The position numbers were made by a program, and so were the translations under genes. A stretch of DNA of 64,000 nt from Zanthoxylum bungeanum (Eukaryota; Streptophyta; Magnoliopsida; Sapindales; Rutaceae), in the NCBI GenBank assembly GCA_019454045.1, contig SKCR01006516.1, forward strand, positions 682,001-746,000, given 5' to 3'. The notes beneath the pieces are model-generated. The model ran no database searches. It saw nothing but the letters and a program-made list of their open reading frames with translations, and had not been told where the DNA came from. Of this stretch, positions 1 through 10,076 are shown piece after piece (within the stretch, counting starts at the first letter, position 1; each line of letters opens with the position of its first letter).

Positions 1-1080
1 TTCAAAGACTTCAGTCACCTGCAGTCTGAAGCTCTCGCAAGCCTCATTGGTGGGTGTGTGGCACTTAGCTACGGTCTATGATATTGTTATAAGTTGGCTC
101 TTCTTCAAAGGAAGCGGCATATGCTTGGAACAACTCCCTTTTTGAAACAGAAAGAAAAGAAAAAGCAATTTTAGACAACCAATTTCATACTAAAGCGTTG
201 CCATAACACATCAACAATTGATGCAAAAAAAAAAAACAAAAACAAAAAACAAACAAAAGAACTGCAAAATCCTCTCAATTTCAACTTCCACATATATTCA
301 AATGTGTATGCACCCCCATACCATAGTTGGCCTATAAAAGTATGTTATTTTTAATCAGTGCATTATGCCATAGCAATAGCAATGCCCGCTATCTATTACA
401 AAACACAGAATCTACGAAACACGCTTTAAGTAGTATACTAAATCACACATAAACTACAAAATCAACAATCTATGAGTGCAACCATCCAGCATTTATTTCC
501 TAGGGAATATTGAGTAATAATTCAAGGAGATAGGCCAACTGTTTCACACATGCAATTGAGGGGAAATCTCCAACTAATCATTGATAGGGATTTCAATTTC
601 ATTCATCAAAACCTCATACCAAATTTTGCGACTTAACACATACAATGTTGTCCAGCAAACTACATATTGACTCACTTTCAACTCTCAATGAATTTGACAA
701 ACATTTATGAATGCATAATGAATATAAGATCTTTTACAAGGAAACTCAAGTTTCAATGCTTCACTCTTCTAAATACTTATGAATCAGATGAATTGAATGA
801 TAAAACCACCAAGAACAGAACAAAAAGCATCAATTAATTAACATGAACATTTAAGAGGACAGAGGTCACTCCTCAAAAGGCTACAATAAAGCAATCAATT
901 TTAAAGTTTCGTAAAAACTTCCTAGGAAGCATTTACATAGCTATCCTGCCACACTGAAACAAAGCAGAAGATGTGTGCACTGGTGCTAAGTGAAGAAAAA
1001 CTTGCTAAACGATGACTAAATCAATGTATAATATAGGGAAAAGTTGATTAATTTCAGATTATAAATTAAAAACATCAAAA
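1..1080. other. Intron-like AT-rich sequence, no assignable gene
   Basis: This is AT-rich sequence with short homopolymer runs and no open frame longer than a few dozen codons. It would fall inside the first intron of the minus-strand gene whose first exon is at 2375-2434, if that gene continues past the left edge. Bases 1-137 hold short coding-like frames on both strands, including a possible minus-strand acceptor near 138. They could not be tied to any family or to the reading phase of the exon at 2375. Confidence 0.4.
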
Positions 1081-1700
1081 ATGTTTTTGAATGATTCAAA
1101 AAACTGCCAAAAAACAAGTATACCTGAGAAGCAATTCGGGATTATGCCAAGAAGATCAACTATGGAAGCAATACACTTGCAAGTATTTATAGATTTTGAG
1201 AAAGTGTGTGATTGGGTACCAAGAGAAAATATTATGACGGCGCTAGAAAAGGAGGGAGTAAGCATTGTTTATATTCAAGTCATTAAAGACATGTATGAAG
1301 ACACGACGACCTGTGTTAGAAATCAAGGTTTTGCATGAGCTCTTATCCTTTTGCTTTAGCTATGCATGTAATTACCAAGATTATCAAGATGAGGTGTCAT
1401 GATGTACACTCTTTGCAAATGATATAGTATTGGTGGATGAGTCCAAAAGTGTAGAGGCTGAACTTGAGATAAGGAGGAAAACATTAGAATCTAAAAGTTT
1501 TTGTCTAAGTAAGTTAAGAAATAAACACATGATATGTGAGTTTAATAAAGGTCATAGATATAATGGGACGAAAATGAGAATTTGTGATCAACCAATTTCA
1601 AAAAGTGATTGTTTTAAGTTCTTAGGGTTTATCCTTCAAAAAGAATGAGAAATAGATCGAGATGTTATTTATAGAGGAGATAGAGATGTGCATCCCCTTG
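1081..1700 (+). pseudogene. LINE (non-LTR) reverse transcriptase remnant
   Basis: A decayed fragment of a plant LINE reverse transcriptase. At 1129-1210 the translation reads QFGIMPRRSTMEAIHLQ followed by VFIDFEKVCDWVPRE, the finger and palm signature of plant LINE RT (QFGFMPGRST and IDLEKAYD types). A stop at 1336-1338 and frameshifts interrupt the frame. The same domain resumes near 1340 (YPFALAMHVITK) and at 1412 as FANDIVLVDES. This is the catalytic block, normally FADD, so the first aspartate of the pair has become asparagine. The fragment ends after a GFILQKE and EIDRDVIYR stretch; the endonuclease, RNase H and poly-A tail are not seen. It is a dead fragment, apparently inside a host intron on the opposite strand. 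Confidence 0.85.
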
Positions 1701-2374
1701 CATTTCATTTTATGCAAGTCCTGCTATTTGATCAAACTATTTTTAACATTACCACAACTATATAACTTAACAACAAACTTCAAATGTAGCATATGCATTA
1801 AGTTTTGAACCATACAAGAATCTGAACTTTCAGTTCTAATACAAAAAGCAAAAGGTGATTAATACAAAAAATAAGGGTTTAAAGTAAAAAAATTAAAAAA
1901 TAAATTAGCAACATATCCTCACACATCAAAATAAATCATCGCTAAGCTTGGATTTAGGAGGAAGTTCAATACTAATATATCCAATTGATACTAGAAATGA
2001 AAATGTCATAACTTGAAGATGCTTCTCAATCCATATTTGATTAGCACAAAATTTCTGAATAACATCCCCAAAATAAGACAATACGAGGAAACATTCATTT
2101 TCAGCAAACTATCTTCAATCTTTACAAAAAATCCCATTATTGCAAAATTCCCATTAATGCATGAACACACTGCAATTCAGATAAGTAATAAAGATATACC
2201 CACAAAATGCCACATAATATAAGAAAACAAAACCCTCCATTAACAGCACAACAATCAGGATGCAAATGACATTTTTCCCCAATTTCGCACAGTTTTATTC
2301 ATCATTTAGATTCTGTATTACATTCAATTCCAACAAATGCTCATTAAATTTGTCGAAATTAACAATCTTCTTAC
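1701..2374. other. Intron-like sequence, nothing recognised
   Basis: AT-rich sequence between the LINE remnant and the minus-strand splice donor at 2373-2374. Short open frames here have no recognisable domain and the base composition of an intron. No repeat or RNA gene was seen. Confidence 0.4.
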
Positions 2375-2434
2375 CTGACAAAGATTTACATCGGGGGCCC
2401 AAGAAATCCTTTTCGATTTGTGCAATCCTCGCAT
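2375..2434 (-). CDS. First coding exon of a host gene, probable CCCH zinc-finger protein
   Basis: On the minus strand an ATG at 2434-2432 opens exactly 20 codons. They begin MRGLHKSKRISW and end DVNLCQ, followed directly by a consensus donor, CAG|GTAAG, with GT at 2374-2373. From memory this short N-terminus matches the first exon of plant CCCH zinc-finger proteins of the AtC3H6/C3H30 type (RNA-binding nuclear proteins), whose first exon also stops at the LCQ position. The remaining exons, including the zinc finger, would lie beyond base 1. Two telo-box motifs lie upstream. The match rests on 20 residues, so the family name is tentative. The ATG, frame and donor are visible directly. Confidence 0.6.
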
Positions 2435-2870
2435 ATTTACTATAATTCTAAAAAATAACTTCTTTCAAGCTTCGATTCTCGGTAAATGTTGCATATTGCA
2501 AGTAATTGAAGATACATATATTTTTTTTTTTGAAATTTCTCTCCGATTGGAAACCCTAATAGACTCTTTAACACTCATGAATTTTAAATCCCTCAGCCGA
2601 TTTACTAAAACCCTAATAACTTTACAGAATTGTGAAAACATCGAATAGGAGAGTCACAAAGAGTGATCAGATAAAAAGACTTCTAAATATCTGAAACGGA
2701 GACATCCCAGGATACCCTAGATACTCCGTATTCGCTGCTCTGCCGTTTCAATGTGCTATATCGTATGGTTTTGTTCTTCATTTATACCCGATATTTCACA
2801 TGTTATTGAAATATGGTGAAATTTTATTGATCTGTCTATCTAAATATTCTTTATATATATATAACACATA
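2435..2870 (-). promoter_or_regulatory. Probable 5' UTR and promoter of the minus-strand gene
   Basis: Upstream of the ATG at 2434 are two telo-box motifs, AAACCCTAA at 2551-2559 and 2608-2616 as read on the plus strand. These are common near the start sites of plant housekeeping and translation-related genes. A TATATATATA run at about 2851-2865 could serve as a TATA element for minus-strand transcription, which would imply a long leader. The transcription start cannot be fixed from sequence. Confidence 0.4.
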
Positions 2871-3498
2871 AACTTATCATGTATTAAATATATATCCAAA
2901 ATTTTACACACATTTTAATCATATATCTAAATTTGATTCATTAGGTGATCGGTCAATAAAATTTCATAATTTATATATTGACATCTCCGTATCATATCAA
3001 TATATTATCATCCCCATTAAATTATATGGGTCTCCTAAAATCTCAAATCTTGATTGTGATCTGAGATCATGTACCATTCAATACGAAATTCAAGATGAGC
3101 ATGTATCACTCAATACGAAATTCAAGATGATTTTATGTTAGAAATAAAAAAAAGGTTGAGAATTGGAATTTTTCTTGGTCTCCTGAATCCTTATTTTTTA
3201 ATGTAAAAAATATTCGAGATTAGGGATCTCGAACTATTTAGTCCGGTCTCTAAGATCATTTTCATCTTAATTCAAAAAATAACATAGAATTCGACACAAT
3301 TTTTAATCTCAAATTCATAATTCAGACATCTAAGATTGATAAATCTCGATAAATCCTGATTGATTGCTATTTATATTGACTTCGAGTCATTGCATTACTT
3401 TTACTATCACTAATTAATCTTGTGAGTTTGAATATTTTCTCTACAATATTATATATAATTGTAGCTTAGCCGGTAAGGGGTTTTCAGCCATTTTAATA
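2871..3498. other. Intergenic sequence, nothing recognised
   Basis: AT-rich sequence upstream of the putative host promoter. A short phrase around 'ttcaagatga' occurs twice near 3089-3130, but no array, gene or element ends were found. Confidence 0.4.
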
Positions 3499-3506
3499 GG
3501 TGTTGT

Positions 3507-4282
3507 TAGAGATGGCCAACGGTCCGTTAAGATAAGGCTCATTCTTACTAGCGGGCCAGTACGATACAATCCATTTAATTAACGAGTCATGTCGTGTCAA
3601 GTTTATTAATAAAATTAAAGGGCCAGAACGACCCACATGAGTTGTGGGTCGTGCCAACTCATTGGGCCACGTGGCTTCAAATATTATTTTTACCATTCAT
3701 TTAATAATGTGGAGTCTAACCTAGTTCAATTAGTCTAGAGTGTTTAAAATAGTTGTAAAATGTAAATGATAGATAGTTCAGCGGGTGTCAACATAGTTAG
3801 GATGTGCTATAAACTATAGTGATGCAAATTACACCATATTTTATATTATTTGTAATATTTAGTTTTTTATTTCGTATAAATAAATTATATTTTATTTCTC
3901 TTTCAAATAGTATTATTTTTAATTGAGAAATATTTCTATTAATTATCTATCATATGGTTGATAATGGTTTAGTTAGTTTTAACTTTTAACATTTAAGATT
4001 TAAAATCAATTGAAAAATGACTTAATGATTTTTTTTTAAAAAAATCTGAAATTTGAAATATAAAATTTAAATGATAAATTATTATTGGTGGCCACTCGCG
4101 AGCCTATTTTCTTGTCGGGCCAAATCACGGCCCATGTCGTGCCTTGGCATGGCTCGTGAGCCAAAAATATTAGTCCAACGTGGTCCATGTATAGGTCGTG
4201 TCGTGCTATAGTGTCCCATAATAACGGGACGTGCTGTTCCTGGCCCGGTACGAACTCGTGCCGGGCCAATTGGCAATCTCTA
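3507..4282. mobile_element. hAT-type non-autonomous element (776 bp)
   Basis: The element begins TAGAGATGGCCAA and ends TTGGCAATCTCTA, an imperfect 13-bp terminal inverted repeat with one mismatch. It is flanked by an exact 8-bp direct repeat GGTGTTGT at 3499-3506 and 4283-4290. An 8-bp target duplication with TAGRG-type ends is the mark of the hAT superfamily. The two ends carry GC-rich subterminal repeats of the GGGCC / GTCGTG kind, where a hAT transposase would bind, around an AT-rich core. There is no transposase frame, so it would need one supplied in trans. Confidence 0.88.
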
Positions 4283-4290
4283 GGTGTTGT

Positions 4291-4458
4291 GGACGTATTT
4301 GCTACAAATAGACTAACTATGTCACTTCATGATATCCTAATATTTTAGGGATCCCAATGTTATTAAACTATTCCCTTGGTTGTTGTACACGTACGTATGA
4401 GATATGAAAACACGCAATATTGCAGAGATTGTTGAAAATGATATATTTTATGGGTGGG
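4291..4458. other. Host flank left of element G
   Basis: Short unique-looking sequence between the hAT duplication and the LTR of element G. The five bases before the LTR are GTGGG (4454-4458). The matching duplication would lie beyond the window, past the nested copia stack. Confidence 0.4.
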
Positions 4459-5335
4459 TGACTGGTGGTAAACACACACGTTACGTAAGCGCACGTATCA
4501 CTCAAGTAGTATAAAATGTATCGATCCCACGAGGACTTAATACCTAGGCTATCAATTTATGAAGCAAAATGTTTACAAGTATCTAATAGATTGATTGTTG
4601 ATTGGATGATGATTTTTATCTAAAACAAGTAAATAAAACAGTGCGAAAGTAAATTTAAGGAAAATTCAATATTAAGAAGCTATCTAGGATTGTGAATCCT
4701 TCTAATATCTTTTAAAGATGAAGTGATTATCTCATGTTTGTTCAATATATCAGTTTATTAACTTGGAACACGAAAATATGCAAAAGCCTCTTCCGATGGT
4801 CAGATGCAAACACCCAAAATAACCCAATTAACTATATTCATGTGTTAACCAAGTTACCTGAATTCATTAAGATTAAGTTTCAATTATGACTACCTCCGCC
4901 CGACAGGTATATTCCTATCATGTAAAGAAATCTACCTAAGAGACATTTACCCCAAGGTGAGATCGTGAGCTATTGAGCCTAAGACTAAACCTAAAATCCT
5001 TTTTCCAAGTTCATTTTAAGTTTACCAAATCAATCTTATTAATAGCCAGTTAACAAGAAGCATTAAGACTAAGACTCAATAAATAAACTTTTATACTACC
5101 CAAAACATAGGATAACCAACTTATAAAACGATGATATTGGAATTCATCACAACCCCAGATAAGGTATTTAGTTACAACACATATCTAAGATTATTAAAAA
5201 CTTAAATAAAGTAAATGACATAAAATAAACTTGAAATTAAATAATAAAATAAAATATTGGGGGTTAAAGATCCACTTTTATTACTTTTAATTTAGAAATC
5301 TTCCTTATTATAATATATAAATTTGCACGACATTA

Positions 5336-5482
5336 CCCACCGACCATATAGGCGGTATCCCGATTAAGTCAGATTTTTGATTAATTCCAACCGACCATAA
5401 GCGGTATCCCATTATGTCAAGTTAAAATCAATTTAATTAAGTCCAACCGACCATAAATGCGGTATCCCATTAAGTCAGGTTT
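5336..5482. repeat. Triple direct repeat inside LTR of G
   Basis: Three imperfect copies of about 50 bp built on ACCGACCATA ... GCGGTATCCC ... TAAGTCAG follow one another. The same three copies are in the other LTR at about 26114-26260, so the array predates insertion. Confidence 0.75.
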
Positions 5483-5739
5483 TAAAATAGTTTATATATT
5501 ATAACTAAGGGAGATTAATCTAAATTATATTAATAAAAAGCTTTACCTTTCACCCCAGCAGAGGGAAGTTACCTACTCATACTGAAAAGTAAAATAAAGA
5601 AAGATTTATTGCTTAAAATAAAAATTAAATACAAGAAAACTGTAAAAAAACAAACAAGATACAATCATCTTAGTATTCTTAAGGAAATCCCCAGAAGAAT
5701 TTATGAACATTTCAAATGAATTCGGCCTCAACTTATAGG

Positions 5740-6060
5740 CAAAATTTGTCCTCGCGCATCGCGAGGCGCCATTGATCTTTGACGCGTGTACGCGGTTTGA
5801 CGAGATGATGACAAGTGGCTGTCGGTAGAAATTATTGGCTCGGAGTCGCGACGCGTGAAGGCTTGCGCGTCGCGACGCTGACATCATACTGACGTAAGCA
5901 ATGACGTGTGTCGGCAGAATGAATTATTATGCTGACGTAATGATGACATAATGATGATGCATGTGCTGACGTGGCGTTGATGTGTCGTGCTGACGTGGCG
6001 CTGATGTGTCGATGACGAGTGTCAGCAGCATAGTAACCGATGCGCGTCGTGATGCCGAGA
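5740..6060. promoter_or_regulatory. TGACG-rich, CG-rich block in U3 of G
   Basis: A GC-rich island within an AT-rich LTR. It holds palindromic GCGTCGCGACGC-type stretches and a run of CTGACGTAAG, ATGACGTG and CTGACGTGGCG motifs. TGACG is the core of as-1/bZIP (TGA factor) sites. In element sense the block lies 170-490 bp into the LTR, where U3 enhancers lie. The matching block in the 5' LTR is about 26525-26820. Regulatory activity is inferred. Confidence 0.5.
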
Positions 6061-6232
6061 CCCTTTTGTCGGTTTTTTCGCTGTTTTGGCCCCGATTTGA
6101 TTCCAGTGAGTCCTGAAACCTTATTTATCTATAAAATACACAAAACACATCAACATATTCATAAAACTCAAGAAACTATACAAAATATTAAGTAAAAGTG
6201 GCGATAAATATTGATATATTTGTCACTTATCA

Positions 6233-6248
6233 CACCCCCAAACCTAAC
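6233..6248 (-). other. Polypurine tract of G
   Basis: On the minus strand the bases directly before the 3' LTR read GTTAGGTTTGGGGGTG, the purine-rich plus-strand primer expected next to a 3' LTR. This fixes the LTR edge at 6232. Confidence 0.75.
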
Positions 6249-7306
6249 ATTTTGCTAGTCCTCGAGCAAAACAATAAAATAAAATACAATAAACAACTTT
6301 AAAATAAATTAAACTAAGCCACTTTCGTAGGGATCACAGTTACATTTAGCATATGCAACAAGCCTTTAAACCTCTAGGTGTCCCTAGTGGACGAGTTGTA
6401 GTCTTGTGAGGGCTTACAACAACGATACCCACAAATGTCAATGAAATGCACACAAAAGCAAAAAGATCAAACAAGCTAGTGACTAAACAAGTGAAACTTT
6501 TATCCAAGTTGATAGTTGTTTTCTTTCTTTCTAAATTACCAAATAAGTAAATTCTCCGATTATTTTTACCATTCTCCATATACACAATCAACAAGGTATT
6601 AATCAAATCATTGTGCCCACAATATTCATAAGTGTAGTTGAAAAAAGAGTAATATTTTTGTCCTAAAGTTATATCAGAATTCACACCTTTTAGCAATGAA
6701 TTTTTTTCTTATATAACATCTTTAATCCATGTAGTGAGCTTTGGGCCAGTGACTCCCAAGCCAGTTGGCTTTACGACACTAGGTGTTAAGACACATCTAC
6801 GGACTTAATTACTCGGATCTCAGATATTTAAATGTTCTACCGTTTGACGCGAACAATCTCAACTTACTGAGACAAAACGCTCGGTTACTAAGTAGAAACT
6901 TTATTATAACTAACTCAAGCTTTTCCGTTTGACGCGAATAATCAATGTTTACTGAGGCAAGATGTCATGTTACTAAGTAAAAGCATGGTTAATTATTTAT
7001 ACACACAATTTTTTTCTTTTTCTTTTTCCATCGCTTTCAGATGCTTCCTCCAATAAACTAGAGCACTAAATATTACAAACTTGTCATTTACGACTCAAAT
7101 ATTATAGAACCTGGAAAAGGGTGAGTAATAGTAGCACTAGTACCTACCAAATGACAATTATTAGCTAAAAAGTAAAATATATCGTAAAAGTCAAAAAGTC
7201 TAGATCATGTCGGCGAAAATAAAAGAAAATAACAAAACAAATCACAATTATTATTTAAAGATAGACAAATAATAATATGTGCAAGAAGTAACTGCTTTAA
7301 TGACAT
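6249..7306 (-). other. 3' non-coding region of G
   Basis: About 1.06 kb between the 3' ORF and the polypurine tract with no supported gene. It contains a duplicated phrase, CCGTTTGACGCGAA at 6840-6853 and 6925-6938, each followed by a related TACTGAG ... TTACTAAGTA segment, so a unit of about 85 bp is tandemly duplicated. A long 3' region before the LTR is usual in Athila elements. Confidence 0.6.
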
Positions 7307-7871
7307 CTACGCGTCAGTGACAAGCTTCTCATCCAATTTTCTTACAAATTGGAAAACATGGTCTTTTAAAGTCAGATTCCCTAGACTTAATTGTTGTCTT
7401 TCTTTTCTAAATTGTGTATGTAAGATGCAAATTGCATGATACACATATCCACTGGAATGCGTCTCAAGAGTCAATGATATGTCATCTAAAGACTCCTTAC
7501 TCATTCCATCCCTAATGAATTTAATTTTATCTTCGTGGTTATCTGACACCATTCCTAAAGAACGACAACGAGTATTACATGTCATGCGTGCACATTTATG
7601 GCAAACACCTAATCTCTTAGCTCTTCTTTTCTTAGCATAAGTGCTTTTTCCTAAACCAGGTAGAAATGAAACAAAAGAGTCAGAGTACTCACCTGCCAAT
7701 CGGACTCGTGCTTCAATAATCTAACGAATGTCATTAGGAATACTTTTGATCATCTGAAGTGTCATTCATTCAATGCGTGCTTGTAAACTTTCATCAGAGA
7801 GTTTTGAGGGAGATAAGGAAATTGCTTGTGAAGATTTGCGAGAACGTCTTCCATCCTGTCTGTGGCTTTAC
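7307..7871 (-). pseudogene. 3' ORF of G with Cys-rich motif (env-position ORF)
   Basis: From 7699 to 7307 a 130-residue frame is open. It contains CHKCARMTCNTRC, a CxxC-x4-C-x3-C cluster of zinc-binding type, after a basic KKRRAKR stretch. The same frame extends upstream to about 7865 (RRSRKSS, MTLQMIKSIPNDIR) but is broken by two stops, so the protein was once longer. A polypyrimidine-AG acceptor-like site, TTTTTGTAG, ends at 7872, just ahead of it. Athila elements often carry an extra env-like ORF here, expressed from spliced RNA. I see no signal peptide or membrane span, and I do not recognise the protein family. Function unknown. Confidence 0.6.
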
Positions 7872-7970
7872 CTACAAAAATTAAACACACAAAAATAAAA
7901 CAGACCAAATCTTAGTATATATACACAAAATGCATGGGTTACCTCTCTGCTAGCGCTAAGTTTAACGTCG

Positions 7971-8420
7971 TCAACTAGACATGACTGCAAGAATATTAGA
8001 CTGAATCTGCAAGTGTGACACTTTTTTTTGTCGCTCAAATGATTCTCCCCAGTAGTGTTTGACACGCTTGCTGTTAACTTTGAAAGTTTTATTGGAGTTG
8101 GGATCATGTAACTCAATGGCTCTATATGGTAAAACTTGGGTGATTACAAATAGACCTGACCACCGTGATTTTAGCTTCCCAGGGAAAAGTTTCAACCTTG
8201 ATTTGTTTAACAATACCCACTGCCCTGGTTCTAGTTGTATGCGCACTATCTTCTGATCATGTCTCTTTTTGGCATTTTCATTGTAAAATTTGGCATTCTC
8301 AAAAGGCTGTATGTGAAATTCCTTCAATTCGTTGAGTTGGTGGAGCCGTTTCTCTCCTGTTGCTTGTATTTCAAGATTTAACTTCTTCGGTGCGTAGTAC
8401 GCTTTATGTTCAAGCTTCAT
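7971..8420 (-). pseudogene. Integrase C-terminal domain of G
   Basis: The C-terminal end of a gypsy integrase. It begins at the insertion site with KLEHKAYYAPKKLN, the block that follows the catalytic core in Athila-type integrases. Then come a linker with HDQKIVRIQLEPGQWVLL and SRWSGLFVITQVLP, a chromodomain-like beta barrel (GPF/Y-type module), and an end at the stop 7971-7973. The catalytic core and zinc-binding domain are missing. Any open frame extending above 8423 is LTR of element F and not part of this protein. Upstream across F the frame joins a CHLP block next to the protease, so the deletion predates F. Confidence 0.85.
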
Positions 8421-8423
8421 AGG
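8419..8423. other. Target-site duplication of F, left copy (ATAGG)
   Basis: ATAGG directly before the TGTGGGACAC start of F. The identical copy lies at 22842-22846 directly after its terminal TACA. This proves one insertion event. Confidence 0.9.
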
Positions 8424-9177
8424 TGTGGGACACAGGAACTGGGCGACGCATGCTGTCCCGGGCTCGCGGCCCGGTCGGGAGTACGGAGTAGCCACGGGGG
8501 ACTAAACCGGAGAATAATGGAGTCGCCACCCGGTGTGAACCGGGAAAATGAGATTTAAGGCCACACTCACCCCTCGCAAGGGAAGACCTCAAACCGTTGG
8601 GTTCGGAATGGTCCCTTACTTATGCCACTTGTAATGAAAGGATTTATGTAATAATTTAATCAGGCTTAAGTAACACTTATTTCCAAGAGTATCATGCTTC
8701 TAAATTCACATGTACAACATAAAACTTACACCTAAATTACATATATTTCACATCTAAGATTGCATGCTTGAAAGTACATCAAAGTAACGACGAACATACA
8801 ACTTCATTGGCATATTATATTCAAGAAAACACAAGCACCCATACTAACCACACAAGCACACATGTAAGCATCTTCCCAAGTGATACGTGGAATTGTATCC
8901 CAAGTACAGACCGTACTACCGTCCATTCGGAATCGGCTACAGAATTTATGTCTGGGTTTCCATCCGATATACCACAAGAAATAATACTCAAATGTTATCA
9001 TGACATAGGTATATGAATTGTAATATGTTAAACGCATTGTACTCATACATGTGGGGAATACAGATGAATGACACCAACACAATCTTGCGTAATACAGAGG
9101 GGCAATCAGGTTCATCATACATAGGGATAGCTACTAGGAAAACTATGCATGAAATCTGATGAAAAAGGACTCAGTTC

Positions 9178-9536
9178 AGTGGGTGCGCGTTCGTGTAGCG
9201 TTTTAAAACGCGTTCGAACGGTAAACAGAAGGTTCGCGTTCGTATAGCGTTAAGAACGCGTTCGAACGGAACTAGACCTGATGCATGATAAGACTAAGAA
9301 AGTGCGTGCGCGTTCGCGTAGCGTTTGAGAACGCGTTCGAATGGTAAACAGAAGGTTCGCGTTCGTATAGCGTTCGAGAACGCGTTCGAACGGAACCAGA
9401 CCTGATGCGTGATAAGACTAAGAAAGTGCGTGCGCGTTCGCGTAGCGTTCGAGAACGCGTTCGAATGGTAAATATGAGGTTCACGTTCGTGTAGCGTTCG
9501 AGAACGCGTTCGAACGTAATCAGGCCTGATGCATGC
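9178..9536. repeat. 120-bp tandem array with CGTTCGAACG palindromes (LTR of F)
   Basis: Three units of about 120 bp. Each contains two half-units of the form GCGTTCG.GTAGCGTTCGAGAACGCGTTCGAACG, quoted here as a consensus pattern. The array is duplicated in the other LTR at about 20326-20683. The TTCGAGAA core and the TTCGAAC palindrome resemble heat-shock-element half sites, although the spacing is not a perfect trimer. Confidence 0.8.
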
Positions 9537-10076
9537 AACACAAAGAATAAAGACAATAATGTCAAGCTCAGTATGTCCGATTGAACATATCTTGCATTCA
9601 ACCGAACACACATCAACCGGCGCGGCAAAGCATCGTGGTAAAGGGCTTTAACCCCTCCCAATATGGGATCTTTCATTGCACTTACTAAGCCCATGCGCTC
9701 GATTGAATCATGCATACAAGGAATTAAAAAAACAATAATATCAAACTTAGTAAGCCCGACTGAACGTATCTTGCATTCAACCGAACACACATCAACCGGC
9801 GCGGAAAAACATCGTGGTAAAGGGCTTTAACCCCTCCCCATAGGGGATCTTTCATTGCACTTACTAAGCCCATGCGCTCGATTGAATCATGCATACGAAG
9901 AATTAAGAACAATAATATCAAACTTAGTATGCCCGATTGAATGTATCTTGCATTCAACCGAACACACATCAACCGGCGCGGCAAAACATCGTGGTAAATG
10001 GCTTTAACCCCTCCCCATAGGGGATCTTTCATTGCACTTACTAAGTCCATGCGCTCGATTGAATCATGCATAAATA
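9537..10076. repeat. 177-bp tandem array (LTR of F)
   Basis: Three units of about 177-180 bp that each run through CATTCAACCGAACACAC, CCGGCGCGGCAAA, CCCCTCCCCATAGGGGATC and CGCTCGATTGAATCATGCAT. The unit length is close to a multiple of three, so a minus-strand frame stays open through two units. This is LTR sequence and not evidence of a protein. The right-hand LTR has the same array at about 20684-21224. Confidence 0.8.

Larger units (their letters stand above)
4459..6232 (-). repeat. 3' LTR of element G
   Basis: A 1774-bp LTR bounded by TG (4459) and CA (6232). It is closely similar to 25238-26988 along its length, including the opening ACxGGTGGTAAACACAC, the triple GGTATCCC repeat and the TGACG-rich block. 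It sits just beyond the polypurine tract in element sense, which makes it the 3' copy. Confidence 0.9.

Noticed and set aside
1..137. Possible terminal exon on the minus strand (frame reading ELFQAYAASFEEEPTYNN before a TAA at 67-65)
   Set aside because: It has an acceptor-like site at 138, but its phase does not fit the exon at 2375. It matches no family I know and is only 24 codons; a plus-strand frame in the same bases looks equally coding-like.
4036..4276. Two overlapping minus-strand frames near the right end of the first hAT element
   Set aside because: They read subterminal repeats in two phases and carry no transposase motif.
7971..8495. A single 174-residue protein on the minus strand
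   Set aside because: It is a chimera. Residues above 8423 are translated LTR of F; only the part below is integrase of G.
9178..10076. CRISPR-like regular repeats
   Set aside because: Units are tandem without unique spacers, lie inside an LTR and occur in both LTR copies.
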